Part shown: in pieces, positions 49,001 to 50,334 of the stretch | Position numbering within the stretch: the stretch's first letter is position 1 | How the letters are laid out: every line of letters starts with the position of its first letter | Source: Azorinus chamasolen | Taxonomy: Eukaryota; Mollusca; Bivalvia; Cardiida; Solecurtidae | Reading direction: 5' to 3' | Assembly: GCA_963576725.1 (NCBI GenBank) | Contig: OY755242.1 | Location: 57,456,480 to 57,520,479, forward strand | Length of the DNA stretch: 64,000 nt | The notes under the pieces: model-generated | Seen by the model: the letters and a program-made list of their open reading frames with translations, nothing else | Database searches by the model: none | Told to the model about the DNA's origin: nothing | Program-made: the position numbers and the translations under genes

Positions 49001-49019
49001 GCAAATCCTTTCCTGCCAT
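3526..49019 (-). CDS. Large multi-exon gene, product not recognised (N-terminal ~944 codons; 3' end outside window)
   Basis: I joined 21 coding exons on the minus strand: 49019-48829, 47992-47899, 47133-47001, 45228-45177, 44613-44529, 44341-44134, 42892-42684, 39765-39636, 37683-37575, 30121-30060, 29085-29047, 22025-21807, 12910-12851, 12124-12081, 10037-9900, 9087-8743, 8093-7893, 7328-7188, 5579-5452, 5060-4903, 3613-3526. Every intron starts GT and ends AG, and all phases agree, giving 2834 nt without a stop. The start is the first ATG in the first exon (MAGKDLHPSLRDERKTF). The protein is mostly polar and probably largely disordered, with acidic runs near residues 570-582 and 835-855, a basic stretch near 345-367, and short Trp/Tyr/Pro-rich segments (residues ~680-706, ~795-810). 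I see no signal peptide or membrane segment. Family unknown to me; exon structure is strong, function is not. Extra small exons in the long introns are possible. Confidence 0.75.
3650..3858. mobile_element. TTAA-type palindromic MITE, left end lost
   Basis: Core arms GAGTAGACCCAGATC and GATCAGGGTGTGCTC, right end CAGGGAAAGGG then TTAA (3859-3862). A second MITE starts at the same TTAA (CCCTTTACTT...), so two elements abut on one target site. Confidence 0.65.
4070..4309. mobile_element. TTAA-bounded palindromic MITE
   Basis: TTAA at 4066-4069 and 4310-4313; ends CCCTTTCCCTATC and GAGGGAAAGGG. The core has the typical GCAAACRGAGTA...TACTCTGTTTGC arms around CTCCTATAGGAG. Confidence 0.8.
4325..4557. 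mobile_element. Palindromic MITE, left end decayed
   Basis: Core GAGTAGACCCAGATCAGACAGC and its reverse, right end GAGCAGGGAAAGGG followed by TTAA at 4558-4561. Confidence 0.65.
4609..4835. mobile_element. Palindromic MITE
   Basis: Starts CCCTTTCCCTGTTCAAT, ends GAAGGAAAGGG before TTAA (4836-4839); the palindrome has lost part of its centre. Confidence 0.7.
4903..5060 (-). CDS. Coding exon 20 of the large gene
   Basis: Acceptor TTTACCAG/AGTGTT, donor ACTG/GTATGT. Encodes VLLRRHNSVEDLTEYVVANR, then QREQDIKEGKIVPYEPRIKV and a Thr/Pro-rich tail. Phase 1 at the end. Confidence 0.8.
5452..5579 (-). CDS. Coding exon 19 of the large gene (acidic)
   Basis: Acceptor TTTAACAG/AAACC, donor GAGAG/GTGAGC. 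Encodes KPTVGAQSRELQEMMEESSS then a Glu/Asp-rich run and DRDQLAHLER. Phase 2 at the end. Confidence 0.8.
5640..5842. mobile_element. Long palindrome, ACCAAACCCTATG...CATAGGGTTTGGT type
   Basis: Nearly perfect inverted arms of about 45 bp around CTCAAAGAGAT; flanks GATAAGATGCGTAAAT and TATTTGAGTATG recur in other copies (19370-19470, 28740-28880, 34290-34460, 34555-34715, 35090-35290). No clear target duplication was read. Confidence 0.65.
5910..6136. mobile_element. TTAA-bounded palindromic MITE
   Basis: TTAA at 5906-5909 and 6137-6140; starts CCCTTTCCCTCATATAAACG, core arms around CTCCTACAAGAGC. Part of the right end is deleted. Confidence 0.7.
6300..6990. repeat. Tandem dispersed repeat, about 155-bp units with CGGA tail
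   Basis: Four units share AAAGTCCCATAACTCTGCA, GGCATGGTGCTGATCAATCC and TATGAAGTTTCATGAAAAT; the tail is GACAGACGGACGGACGG, then CTCCCC...GGGG. Related units are at 15905-16350, and a new copy seems to begin at 63940. Confidence 0.65.
7188..7328 (-). CDS. Coding exon 18 of the large gene
   Basis: Acceptor GACCCAG/TTTGAC, donor CAG/GTATAT; 47 codons. Encodes FDKQKIVAEGSAVPFKYDES, then RLYWTPAPPKLDVAPGKVKD and ILFPEYQ. Phase 0 on both sides. Confidence 0.8.
7368..7509. mobile_element. TTAA-bounded palindromic MITE (short)
   Basis: TTAA at 7364-7367 and 7510-7513; starts CCCTTTCCCTGATAC, ends GGAGTAAAGG. Its right half is repeated in tandem just downstream (7514-7700). Confidence 0.7.
7514..7700. 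repeat. Two extra tandem copies of a MITE right half
   Basis: Units of about 107 bp: AATTATTCAACTTGACAGGAG...TATTGAGTAAAGGGCTAAAT and AATTTGACATGAGCC...GTGTAAAGGGTGAAGT. Together with 7440-7513 this makes three head-to-tail right halves. Confidence 0.65.
7893..8093 (-). CDS. Coding exon 17 of the large gene
   Basis: Acceptor TTTACAG/TTTGGA, donor GAAGTA/GTGAGT; 67 codons. Encodes FGSKGPIAMDEAAPPPRAQS, then a charged helical segment ending in SLEAWKDRAEEV. Confidence 0.8.
8414..8655. mobile_element. TTAA-bounded palindromic MITE
   Basis: TTAA at 8410-8413 and 8656-8659; ends CCATTTCCCTG and GAAGGAAAGGG; core centre CTCCTATAGGAG. Confidence 0.8.
8743..9087 (-). CDS. Coding exon 16 of the large gene (345 nt, longest)
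   Basis: Acceptor CATTTTAG/GCATGG, donor TACAGG/GTAGGG; 115 codons. It contains the most structured-looking part of the protein: TTVEELVGVTGKSAVLEGRN, then SVSFLSAWKPLAEKRKRED, then the aromatic-rich YQLPEQFWHTGRKYHTPSRF and QFAMPDQKYR. Best region for a homology search. Confidence 0.8.
9355..9543. mobile_element. Palindromic repeat, GCATCTCATCAGGATCCAAAC type
   Basis: Contains GAGATGCC...GGCATCTC-like arms, then ATCAGGATCCAAACTGTTTGATATTCTGAC. A related piece is at 25290-25340 and one at 40205-40260. I recall this motif from heterodont bivalves. Confidence 0.45.
9548..9766. mobile_element. TTAA-bounded palindromic MITE
   Basis: TTAA at 9544-9547 and 9767-9770; starts CATTTTCCCTGTTC, ends AAAGGAAAGAG; the core palindrome has a central deletion. 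Confidence 0.75.
9900..10037 (-). CDS. Coding exon 15 of the large gene
   Basis: Acceptor GTTACAG/GAGACG, donor AAG/GTATTG; 138 nt. Encodes a Pro-rich linker (TEELPPAPPSTAQAPPVVEP) and an acidic run (LGLGDSDSEEEEEDQTE). Confidence 0.8.
10178..10310. repeat. GACA/GATG microsatellite
   Basis: Irregular runs of GACAGATGGATGGACAGAC-like units, possibly the tail of a decayed dispersed repeat. Confidence 0.65.
10393..11143. repeat. 28-bp minisatellite, about 25 units
   Basis: The unit (GTAGGGATCC, then TGTTTGTATT, then GTGTAATG) is repeated with few changes; one short internal slip lies at about 10696-10711. Because 28 is not a multiple of 3 and no frame of the unit has a stop on the minus strand, a 254-codon ORF arises by chance. 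It lies in intron 14 of the large gene. Confidence 0.9.
11165..11599. mobile_element. TTAA-bounded palindromic MITE carrying a nested pogo-like MITE
   Basis: TTAA at 11161-11164 and 11600-11603; ends CTCTTTCCCTGC and CAGGGAAAGGA; a full core palindrome. It is split by the element at 11341-11528. Confidence 0.8.
11341..11528. mobile_element. pogo/Tigger-like MITE with TA duplication
   Basis: 188 bp, starts CAGTAAAACGTCTCTATAAC, ends TATAGAGAGGTTTTACTG, flanked by TA on both sides (11339-11340, 11529-11530). The host MITE consensus (CATTATAACTATTTTG) shows the empty TA site. Confidence 0.8.
11625..11850. repeat. Dispersed repeat ending GACTCAATAAAACCGAGTCTGC
   Basis: Contains CTGTTCATGAACAG and GACTCAATAAAACCGAGTC, both inverted repeats. 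I recall a very similar sequence as a common dispersed repeat of bivalves; this is from memory. Confidence 0.4.
12081..12124 (-). CDS. Coding exon 14 of the large gene (44 nt)
   Basis: Acceptor CTTATAG/AAAATG, donor ACTG/GTGAGT. Encodes ENDRKEAEQYLQERL, coiled-coil-like. Ends phase 0. Confidence 0.7.
12540..12777. mobile_element. Palindromic MITE, 70 bp from exon 13
   Basis: Starts CTCCATGAATATTCATGTAAG, ends ATGGAGTAAAGGG followed by TTAA (12778-12781). The right arm of the core is partly lost. Confidence 0.65.
12851..12910 (-). CDS. Coding exon 13 of the large gene (60 nt, symmetric)
   Basis: Acceptor TTTTCTAG/ACAGAA, donor GATG/GTAAAT. Encodes an acidic Gln/Glu-rich peptide, DRKDEEQQEPIQEEEEQARD. 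Phase 1 on both sides. Confidence 0.65.
13056..13241. mobile_element. TTAA-bounded palindromic MITE, right arm deleted
   Basis: TTAA at 13052-13055 and 13242-13245; ends CCCTTTCCCTGTTC and GAGGGAAAGGG. Confidence 0.75.
13619..13849. mobile_element. TTAA-bounded palindromic MITE
   Basis: TTAA at 13615-13618 and 13850-13853; starts GCTTTTACTCCATGAATATT, ends ATGGAGTAAAGAG. Confidence 0.7.
14345..14586. mobile_element. TTAA-bounded MITE with variant ends ACCCTTCGCTTG
   Basis: TTAA at 14341-14344 and 14587-14590; ends CCCTTCGCTTG and CAAGCGAAGCG. The core (GTAAACAGTGAAGACCCAGA and its reverse around CTCCTGTAGGAG) is related to, but distinct from, the common type. Confidence 0.75.
14758..14992. 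mobile_element. TTAA-bounded palindromic MITE
   Basis: TTAA at 14754-14757 and 14993-14996; ends CCCTTTACCTGTTC and GAGGGAAAAGC; the core centre is deleted. Confidence 0.7.
15050..15560. mobile_element. Two palindromic MITEs with decayed ends
   Basis: First: TTAACCCTTTACTTTC at 15053, core at 15072-15142. Second: TTTAACTCTTTACTCC at 15312, core at 15430-15505 with centre CTCCTCTAGGAG. Confidence 0.6.
15905..16350. repeat. Tandem dispersed repeat, AAAGTCCCATAACTCTGCAG units
   Basis: Same family as 6300-6990 (GGCATGGTGCTGATCAATCC, TATGAAGTTTCA, TTTTGGAGAAACC), here without the CGGA tail. Confidence 0.6.
16503..17536. mobile_element. TTAA-flanked DNA transposon, about 1.03 kb, non-coding
   Basis: TIRs CGGAACTTCTAACGCTACC and GGTAGCGTTAGAAGTTCCG are exact inverted copies, each flanked outward by TTAA (16499-16502, 17537-17540). 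TTAA is the target of piggyBac-type (and Kolobok) transposases; no transposase remains. A CATTTGCTC-core MITE (about 17010-17232) is nested inside. Confidence 0.75.
17667..18321. repeat. Tandem duplication (about 205 bp unit), first copy split by a MITE
   Basis: Copy 1 (17667-17784 plus 18030-18113) and copy 2 (18114-18321) share GCATATTAACAG, CACACATTTGAATATATACA, AAACAAAATGAAGTTTAAAA and GTCAAAAAGGGAGATAAT. Copy 2 keeps the uninterrupted site. Confidence 0.8.
17785..18025. mobile_element. TTAA-bounded palindromic MITE with its empty site preserved nearby
   Basis: 241 bp between TTAA at 17781-17784 and 18026-18029. The duplicated host text reads GGTATTAAACAAACAAAATG at 18229-18248, with one TTAA, so the insertion duplicated exactly TTAA. 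Ends ACCTTTCCCTC and CAGGGAAGGGT; the core is nearly complete (GAGTAGACCCAGATCAGACG and reverse). Confidence 0.9.
18340..19370. other. Intronic stretch without recognisable features
   Basis: Only short random-looking open frames on both strands, and no MITE ends, splice-consistent exon or RNA gene that I can support. Confidence 0.5.
20295..20530. mobile_element. TTAA-bounded palindromic MITE
   Basis: TTAA at 20291-20294 and 20531-20534; starts CCCTTTCCTTAATATAAA, ends CAGGGAAAGGG; complete core with centre TTCCTATAGGAG. Confidence 0.8.
21343..21521. mobile_element. TTAA-bounded palindromic MITE
   Basis: TTAA at 21339-21342 and 21522-21525; starts CCCTTTTCCTCATAC, ends AGAGAGAGG; shortened right part. 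A fragment of a CAGA-tailed dispersed repeat follows (to about 21710). Confidence 0.65.
21807..22025 (-). CDS. Coding exon 12 of the large gene, with internal 16-residue repeats
   Basis: Acceptor GTTTTCAG/AGCCTC, donor CCCAG/GTTTGG; 219 nt, phase 1 on both sides, matching exons 11 and 13. Encodes tandem 16-residue units of the type SASSSNTFSEPQKGVR, then a Ser/Pro/Glu-rich tail (SVTSPSPGEESGTESPG). The coding repeat shares its core with the intronic minisatellite just upstream (22040-22500), so several alternative acceptors of the same sequence exist. Exon use needs RNA evidence. Confidence 0.55.
22040..22497. repeat. 30-bp minisatellite next to exon 12 (first part)
   Basis: Units of about 30 bp (GAGAATGTGTCACTGGAGAG, then TGTAAAATCT) run to 22497 and resume at 24036-24085 after a transposon insertion. 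On the minus strand each unit carries TTTTACACTCTCCAG and ACACATTCTCAG, which resemble acceptors. The core is shared with the coding repeat of exon 12. Confidence 0.8.
22596..22645 (+). repeat. G-rich tract with a run of about 22 G
   Basis: GGGGTGGGGTGGGG, then an uninterrupted G run. It could form quadruplexes, and length is assembly-sensitive. Confidence 0.8.
23610..23860 (+). repeat. Dispersed repeat AAGAGCTGTCACAG...GGGGGCATAAC
   Basis: Body with GACCTAGACCTTTGACCC, then a GGACGGACGGATGG run, then the hairpin tail TGCCTGCCGTTGGGGGCATA. Single unit, nested in the transposon at 22498-24035. Confidence 0.6.
24357..24590. mobile_element. TTAA-bounded palindromic MITE
   Basis: TTAA at 24353-24356 and 24591-24594; ends TCCTTTCCTTCATATAAAC and CAGGGAAAGGG; complete core around CTCCTATAGGAG. 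Confidence 0.8.
24595..24816. mobile_element. TTAA-bounded MITE, GAGCATTTGCTC core
   Basis: Shares its left TTAA (24591-24594) with the previous MITE; right TTAA 24817-24820. Perfect palindrome GAAACCATTGCGATAAATAG and reverse around GCTCCTATAGGAGC. Confidence 0.85.
25001..25222. mobile_element. TTAA-bounded palindromic MITE
   Basis: TTAA at 24997-25000 and 25223-25226; starts CCCTTTACTCCATAATAAG, ends GGAGGAAAGAG. Confidence 0.75.
25394..25601. mobile_element. TTAA-bounded palindromic MITE
   Basis: TTAA at 25390-25393 and 25602-25605; starts CCCTTTTCTCCATAAATA, ends GAAGTAAAGGG; core centre shortened. Confidence 0.75.
25681..25890. mobile_element. TTAA-bounded MITE, CATTTGCTC-type core
   Basis: TTAA at 25677-25680 and 25891-25894; ends CCCATTCCTCTAGGC and GAGGCAATGGG. 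The arm has an internal repeat of AAACCRTTGTGATAAATAG. Confidence 0.75.
25986..26417. mobile_element. TTAA-bounded MITE with a second MITE nested in it
   Basis: Outer TTAA at 25982-25985 and 26418-26421 (CCCTTTACCTCATGAATATT...CTATGAAGCACAGAG). Inner GAGCATTTGCTC-core MITE at 26206-26389 with TTAA at 26202-26205 and 26390-26393. Confidence 0.8.
26894..27130. mobile_element. TTAA-bounded palindromic MITE
   Basis: TTAA at 26890-26893 and 27131-27134; starts CACTTTGGTCCATGAATATT, ends TAGTAAAGGG. Confidence 0.75.
27386..28398 (+). mobile_element. pogo/Tigger-like transposon, 1.0 kb, non-autonomous
   Basis: TIRs CAGTGAAACCTTGGAATTCCG and its near-inverse CGGATTTCCGAGGTTTCACTG, TA duplication at 27384-27385 and 28399-28400, and the host MITE gives the empty TA site. 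A short transposase-like start is at 28073. The terminal parts are rich in GGAATTCCG-type inverted motifs. Confidence 0.8.
28073..28140 (+). pseudogene. Remnant of a pogo/Tigger transposase N-terminus
   Basis: The ATG at 28073 opens MSEPPSKRRRVDLTLDIKVQ, resembling the start of CENP-B/Tigger-type DNA-binding domains (basic KRRR then LTL-x-x-KV). After about 22 codons the reading becomes unrelated and stops at 28261, so most of the gene is deleted. Confidence 0.45.
28740..28880. mobile_element. Long palindrome, ACCAAACCCTATG type
   Basis: Arms CCACCAAACCCTATGTTATG...CAACACAGGGTTTGATAG around a short loop with TCTCTTTGAGA. Intron 11, about 160 bp from exon 11. Confidence 0.6.
29047..29085 (-). 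CDS. Coding exon 11 of the large gene (39 nt, symmetric)
   Basis: Acceptor GTTTCAG/GAGATG, donor CCAG/GTATAT. Encodes DDSLIETTGDMP. Phase 1 on both sides, so it can be skipped without a frame change. Confidence 0.65.
29140..29360. mobile_element. MITE, GAGCATTTGCTC-type core
   Basis: TTAA at 29136-29139, decayed right site TCAA 29361-29364; ends CCCATTCCCTCATAGGC and GGAGGAAAGGG; nearly perfect palindrome. Confidence 0.75.
29616..29836. mobile_element. MITE, GAGAATTTGCTC-type core
   Basis: TTAA at 29612-29615, right site TTAT 29837-29840; ends CCCTTTCCTCCATAGGC and GGAGGAAAGGG; palindrome AACCATTGTGATAAATAGAG around GCTCCTATAGGAGC. It lies between halves of an older MITE. Confidence 0.75.
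30060..30121 (-). CDS. Coding exon 10 of the large gene
   Basis: Acceptor CCATTCAG/GACATC, donor GCTG/GTAAGG. Encodes TSEADRKIQEIMNRVMARSA. With exon 9 it reads as a helical, charged segment. Phase 1 at the end. Confidence 0.8.
30154..30375. mobile_element. TTAA-bounded palindromic MITE, 30 bp from exon 10
   Basis: TTAA at 30150-30153 and 30376-30379; starts CCCTTTTCCAGTATTATG, ends AGGGGAAAGGG; complete core with centre CTCCTATAGGAG. Confidence 0.8.
30425..31090 (+). repeat. Dispersed repeat with three about 190-bp units and a GCCGAC hexamer run
   Basis: Units share ACACTAYATCAATGTTCAAC, ATTTCATGTAGTATTAGTGC and TTACTCCAAAACTTTAACC. It begins AGCTCGCCTATT and ends GAATAAGCGAGCT (inverted ends). 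The hexamer run (GCCAAC/GCCGAC, about 9 units, 30988-31042) reads as poly-Arg in one frame; that is not a gene. Confidence 0.65.
31610..31813. mobile_element. TTAA-bounded MITE, AGAGGGCTCC core
   Basis: TTAA at 31606-31609 and 31814-31817; starts CCCTTACAGTGCAGGACAC, core GCAAACAGTGTAGACCCAGA around GGCTCCTAGAGGAGCC. Sister copy at 32439-32647. Confidence 0.75.
32439..32647. mobile_element. TTAA-bounded MITE, AGAGGGCTCC core
   Basis: TTAA at 32435-32438 and 32648-32651; starts CCCTTACAGTGTGGGACAT, ends CAGCATTGTAAGGG. Closely related to 31610-31813. Confidence 0.75.
32949..33191. mobile_element. TTAA-bounded palindromic MITE
   Basis: TTAA at 32945-32948 and 33192-33195; starts ACCCATTACTCTATGAATAT, ends GGAGAAAAAGG; centre CTCCTACAGGAG. 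Confidence 0.7.
33650..34144. mobile_element. CATTTGCTC-core MITE split by a dispersed repeat
   Basis: Left end TTTAACCCATTCCCTAATAAAC, right end GAGGGAATGGATTAAAC. Between about 33818 and 34095 a foreign piece lies (AAACAAGAGCCGCATGCGG ... GCCGCCGCCGCCACCAACAAC), a repeat style common in bivalves. Confidence 0.6.
34290..34460. mobile_element. Long palindrome, ACCAAACCCTATG type
   Basis: Arms CATCAAACCCTATGCTGTGA and inverse around TTTCTTTTCGAGACGA. Confidence 0.6.
34555..34715. mobile_element. Long palindrome, ACCAAACCCTATG type
   Basis: Arms CTCCATCAAACTCTATGCTA and inverse around AATCTCTTCGAGACGAT; 100 bp from the previous copy, same orientation. Confidence 0.6.
35090..35290. mobile_element. 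Palindrome whose loop holds another palindrome
   Basis: Outer arms CCTATGTACTGACCACTCTT and AGTGGTAACAACACAGGG; in place of the loop (35119-35229) sits a GTAAACAGACTGAACCCAGA core of the TTAA MITE class. Confidence 0.6.
35508..37079. mobile_element. DNA transposon, about 1.57 kb, 5-bp duplication AATGA
   Basis: Ends CAGGGTTCCCAC and GTGGGAACCCTG; AATGA at 35503-35507 and 37080-37084. Subterminal short repeats TTCCCTGACTTTTCCCTG occur at both ends. No transposase ORF. A TTAA MITE (35858-36102) and a GAGGGCC-type dispersed repeat (about 36160-36320) are nested inside. Confidence 0.75.
35858..36102. mobile_element. TTAA-bounded palindromic MITE
   Basis: TTAA at 35854-35857 and 36103-36106; starts CCCTTCCCTCCATG, core GCAAACAGAGTAGACCCTGA around CTCCTACAGGAG. 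Confidence 0.75.
37309..37529. mobile_element. MITE, GAGCATTTGCTC-type core, 45 bp from exon 9
   Basis: TTAA at 37305-37308, right site TTAT 37530-37533; ends CCCATTCTCTCATAGGC and GAGGGAATGGG. Confidence 0.7.
37575..37683 (-). CDS. Coding exon 9 of the large gene
   Basis: Acceptor CTTTCAG/ATAAAAC, strong donor GGACA/GTAAGT. Encodes KTGKAKKEEEHKEGPRTERT followed by VDEIIASLRSQSRTG. Phase 2 at the end. Confidence 0.8.
38209..38378. mobile_element. TTAA-bounded MITE, deleted centre
   Basis: TTAA at 38205-38208 and 38379-38382; ends CCCTTTCCCTGTTC and AAGGGAAAGGA. Confidence 0.75.
38630..38800. repeat. Imperfect inverted repeat
   Basis: CCCAGGGAACAGTGTCACAG faces CTGTGACACGGATCCCTGG about 120 bp away. 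Small fold-back; the surrounding 38390-39500 has no exon or MITE that I can support. Confidence 0.45.
39636..39765 (-). CDS. Coding exon 8 of the large gene (basic)
   Basis: Acceptor TATTTAAG/GCTCGA, donor AAAG/GTAGGA. Encodes ARSVKDMLDEAKKISSPGAE then a Lys/Arg-rich run (MRKRSPRKKDVKKEAKKGK), a possible nuclear-localisation or nucleic-acid-contact stretch. Phase 1 at the end. Confidence 0.75.
39843..40068. mobile_element. TTAA-bounded MITE, GAGCATTTGCT core
   Basis: TTAA at 39839-39842 and 40069-40072; ends CCCATTACCTCATAGGC and GGAGGAAAGGG. Confidence 0.75.
40303..40554. mobile_element. Palindromic MITE, left site mutated
   Basis: Left TTAT, right TTAA 40555-40558; core GCAAACAGAGTAGACCCAGA around CTCCTATAGGAG. 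Confidence 0.7.
41090..42391. repeat. Tandem dispersed repeat, about 165-bp units, with CGGA tail
   Basis: Five to six units share GTGACCTTGACCTTGAGCCG, CTGCACATCGTCTCAA and GATATGGAGCGGACACGAAA. The tail GACGGACGGACAGACGG is split by a fold-back element (42069-42305) and ends CCCCCCTCCGC...GCGGTGGGGG. Confidence 0.7.
42069..42305. mobile_element. Small TIR element with telomere-like and 25-bp repeats
   Basis: Ends GGGTAGTTGTGTGACTTTTTC and its exact inverse GAAAAAGTCACACAACTACCC. Inside are about three CTAACC units (42170-42190) and three copies of GGCCAGGTTAATGTCACAAG. It is inserted in the CGGA tail of the surrounding tandem repeat. Confidence 0.65.
42428..42637. mobile_element. TTAA-bounded MITE, shortened core, next to exon 7
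   Basis: TTAA at 42424-42427 and 42638-42641; ends CCTTTTCCTTCATATAAAT and CAGGGAAAGGG. Only 46 bp from the exon 7 donor. Confidence 0.8.
42684..42892 (-). CDS. Coding exon 7 of the large gene
   Basis: Acceptor CATTACAG/GTAGAAG. Encodes RSVKSLRSSLSSREMTLPGE and a following acidic segment. The donor chosen is AGTGCT/GTTAGT, the only nearby GT that closes in phase 0 with exon 8; the earlier GTGAGA at about 42754 would give a stop in exon 8. The 3' boundary is therefore less sure than the others. Confidence 0.65.
42940..43199. mobile_element. Palindromic MITE with a duplicated centre
   Basis: The core centre GGCTCCTGTAGGAGCC occurs twice in a row (43005-43036). Right end AAGGAAAGGG followed by TTAT. 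Confidence 0.6.
43810..44042. mobile_element. TTAA-bounded MITE, 90 bp from exon 6
   Basis: TTAA at 43806-43809 and 44043-44046; ends CCCTTTCCTTGTTC and AAAGGAAAGGG. Confidence 0.75.
44134..44341 (-). CDS. Coding exon 6 of the large gene
   Basis: Acceptor CATACAG/GCTAAC, donor TATG/GTAAGC. Encodes a Pro/Thr/Glu-rich segment (ANMARPATPGTPDELDVPLE) then VAFAVRPPKQAPISTLKRRY. Ends phase 1. The antisense frame is also open over about 100 codons but has no splice or family support. Confidence 0.8.
44529..44613 (-). CDS. Coding exon 5 of the large gene
   Basis: Acceptor TTTAACAG/TGCTGATG, donor GAAGAG/GTATGA. Encodes ADVPGLQVVMEGKPVTQVRD followed by PAIEEIEE; ends phase 0. Confidence 0.75.
45030..45120. 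mobile_element. Half MITE (left end only)
   Basis: TTAACCCTTTACTCCATAAAT, then GCAAACAGAGCAGACCCAGATC, breaking off after CTCCTACAG. Confidence 0.55.
45177..45228 (-). CDS. Coding exon 4 of the large gene (52 nt)
   Basis: Acceptor CATTTCAG/AAATGC, donor CTTG/GTAAGA. Only the frame reading EMQKARVTSLGVLPNRS joins both neighbours without a stop. Another frame in this exon (NAKGKSDKPWGFAEQVL) also looks protein-like but would hit a stop in exon 5, so a missed microexon cannot be excluded here. Confidence 0.6.
45617..45832. mobile_element. Palindromic MITE with deleted centre
   Basis: Starts TTTAACCCTTTCCTGGTTC, ends GAAGAAAAGGGTCC; the right site is decayed. Confidence 0.6.
46228..46945. mobile_element. 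MITE cluster split by a CGGA-tailed repeat
   Basis: A MITE left part (46228-46340) is followed by a single-unit dispersed repeat (46340-46660: GAAAATTGTGTCTGTAAGAC ... TGCCCC...GGGGGCATAAAA), then the MITE remainder and a further MITE (core 46752-46820, centre CTCCTTTAGGAG). Confidence 0.6.
47001..47133 (-). CDS. Coding exon 3 of the large gene
   Basis: Acceptor TTTTCAG/GCACC, donor CAAG/GTATGT. It encodes a proline-rich stretch (APTFMLIPNIPPYNPLDKFG) and then VEGKMNKFPYARED. Ends in phase 1. Confidence 0.8.
47602..47824. mobile_element. TTAA-bounded MITE, 75 bp from exon 2
   Basis: TTAA at 47598-47601 and 47825-47828; ends CCCCTTCCCTGG and GAGGGAAAGGG; core centre reduced. Confidence 0.75.
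47899..47992 (-). CDS. Coding exon 2 of the large gene
   Basis: Acceptor TTATTCAG/GAGG, donor AAAG/GTAATG. It encodes a basic segment (RLRPAFIPRRLRKRMNLEP) followed by VFHDDLLAMKPK. Length 94 nt completes the codon split from exon 1 and ends in phase 0. Confidence 0.8.
48089..48684. mobile_element. Three consecutive palindromic MITEs
   Basis: First from TTAACCCTTTCCCTCATAT (48089), interrupted at about 48222 by a second (TTAACCCCTTCCCTAACAT) that ends CAGGGAAAGGG at 48443. A third runs from GTTATGCCTTTACTCC to GAAGTAAAGGG before TTAA 48681-48684. Confidence 0.65.
48829..49019 (-). CDS. Coding exon 1 of the large gene (start codon)
   Basis: Residues 1-64, rich in Lys/Glu/Arg, ending DNEEFIA-R across the junction. 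The donor is GCAAG/GTTGGC (phase 2). About 10 nt upstream of the ATG a good acceptor (TTTTCAG/TGATACAC) suggests that the 5' UTR is split and at least one noncoding exon lies further right. Confidence 0.8.
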
Positions 49020-49340
49020 CGTTATTTGTGTATCACTGAAAATGTAATCATGAATCTAGCTGTGAAAAATGATAAATTCATAACATTATGAATAACATTT
49101 TAGCAAGAAAATATAAATGACATATGCAGTCTAACCTGGACTTAAAATGTCAATAGACTTTGCAAGTAATCGAACTACAGGGATTCCAGATCACAAATGA
49201 ATACAAGAATGACTACTTCACCAAGTACTACATGTATGATTATTCTGATCCACTACCCAAGTAAATATTGAAACATAGATATCTGAAAGTTAGGTGGAAT
49301 TACTAGAAACATAGCAGGACTGATAATTAAGTGGAACACA

Positions 49341-49760
49341 GTTAACCCTTTCCTACACACAAACGCCTGTTCACGGATTTGCAAACAGAGTAGACCCAGA
49401 TCAGACAGCTCCTACAGGAGCCGTCTGATCAGGGTCTGCTCTGTTTGCAAATAGAATTTGATAGGACTATTTCTTTAGTTTCTAAAATATCTACAATGTT
49501 AACCTTTTCCCTGTTCAATATTCAATTATAAATTCATGTAAGAAATAATGACACCATGAATATTTATTAGCTGAATATCTATAACAGAATATGTACACAG
49601 GACTTTTTGGTATTGGTAAAAATTCTAGAGTCAGATCTATCATAATTTCATAAGCAAACAGAGCAGACCTTCATTAGATGGCTCCTATAAGAATCATCCG
49701 ATCTGGGTCTACTCTGTTTGTAAATGCATGAAAACGTGTTTATATGAAGGAAAGAGTTAA
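49341..49760. mobile_element. Two nested palindromic MITEs upstream of exon 1
   Basis: TTAACCCTTTCCTACAC at 49342 with full core (centre CTCCTACAGGAG); a second starts TTAACCTTTTCCCTGTTC at 49499 and ends GAAGGAAAGAGTTAA at about 49760. Confidence 0.65.
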
Positions 49761-50247
49761 AGTGTACTCGTTCCCAGCAAAGGAACATATTAGTGTTTGA
49801 CGGTGCTTCTTTAGGTATGCGCCCCGATCCATCCATATCCTATCTCAGCCAAATCCTATCTTAAAAAAAGTATTTGAAATTTATCAAAATTGCTTCAGAG
49901 AGGATATTCCAATGGGTACTATAATTAATAAGAGTTTGGTACAGAATTACAGGAAGTAAATTTCCTTACTTACTCAACATAATTTGGATTCAATAGACTT
50001 AAAAAGCTGAATAATTATGCTGGGCGCCATTTTTGATAAACATGGAAACAAGCAGTGAAGACCCTGATTAAACTGTCCCTTCATGAGCAGTTTGAGCTTG
50101 GTCTGCACTATTTACCTAAATTTACCTTTTCAAATACGTAGGATAGTTAGATAAGCTAGATTTCCCAACAATCCTCTTATCTACAGCCCTGAGAAATGCG
50201 CTCAAAATATAAATGTAGTGGTTCTGGTGTGTGAAGCTCGTTAAGCA

Positions 50248-50325
50248 GCCTACGTAGCTCAGTTGAAAGAGCTGACTCGCCCTGTAAGCGACGGGTCCTT
50301 GGTTTGAGTCCCACTCCAGGGTGCA
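50248..50325 (+). ncRNA. tRNA-like sequence followed by T run (tRNA pseudogene or SINE head)
   Basis: Contains an A-box-like TAGCTCAGTTGAAAGAGC and a B-box-like GGTTTGAGTCCC, a TCGC/GCGA stem around CCTGTAA, and a 7-T run at 50327. Acceptor and T-arm pairing are poor and position 33 is not T, so I do not call a functional tRNA. Confidence 0.4.
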
Positions 50326-50334
50326 CTTTTTTTC

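Noticed and set aside
48835..49047. Plus-strand 70-codon ORF
   Set aside because: Antisense of exon 1; no splice or start context.
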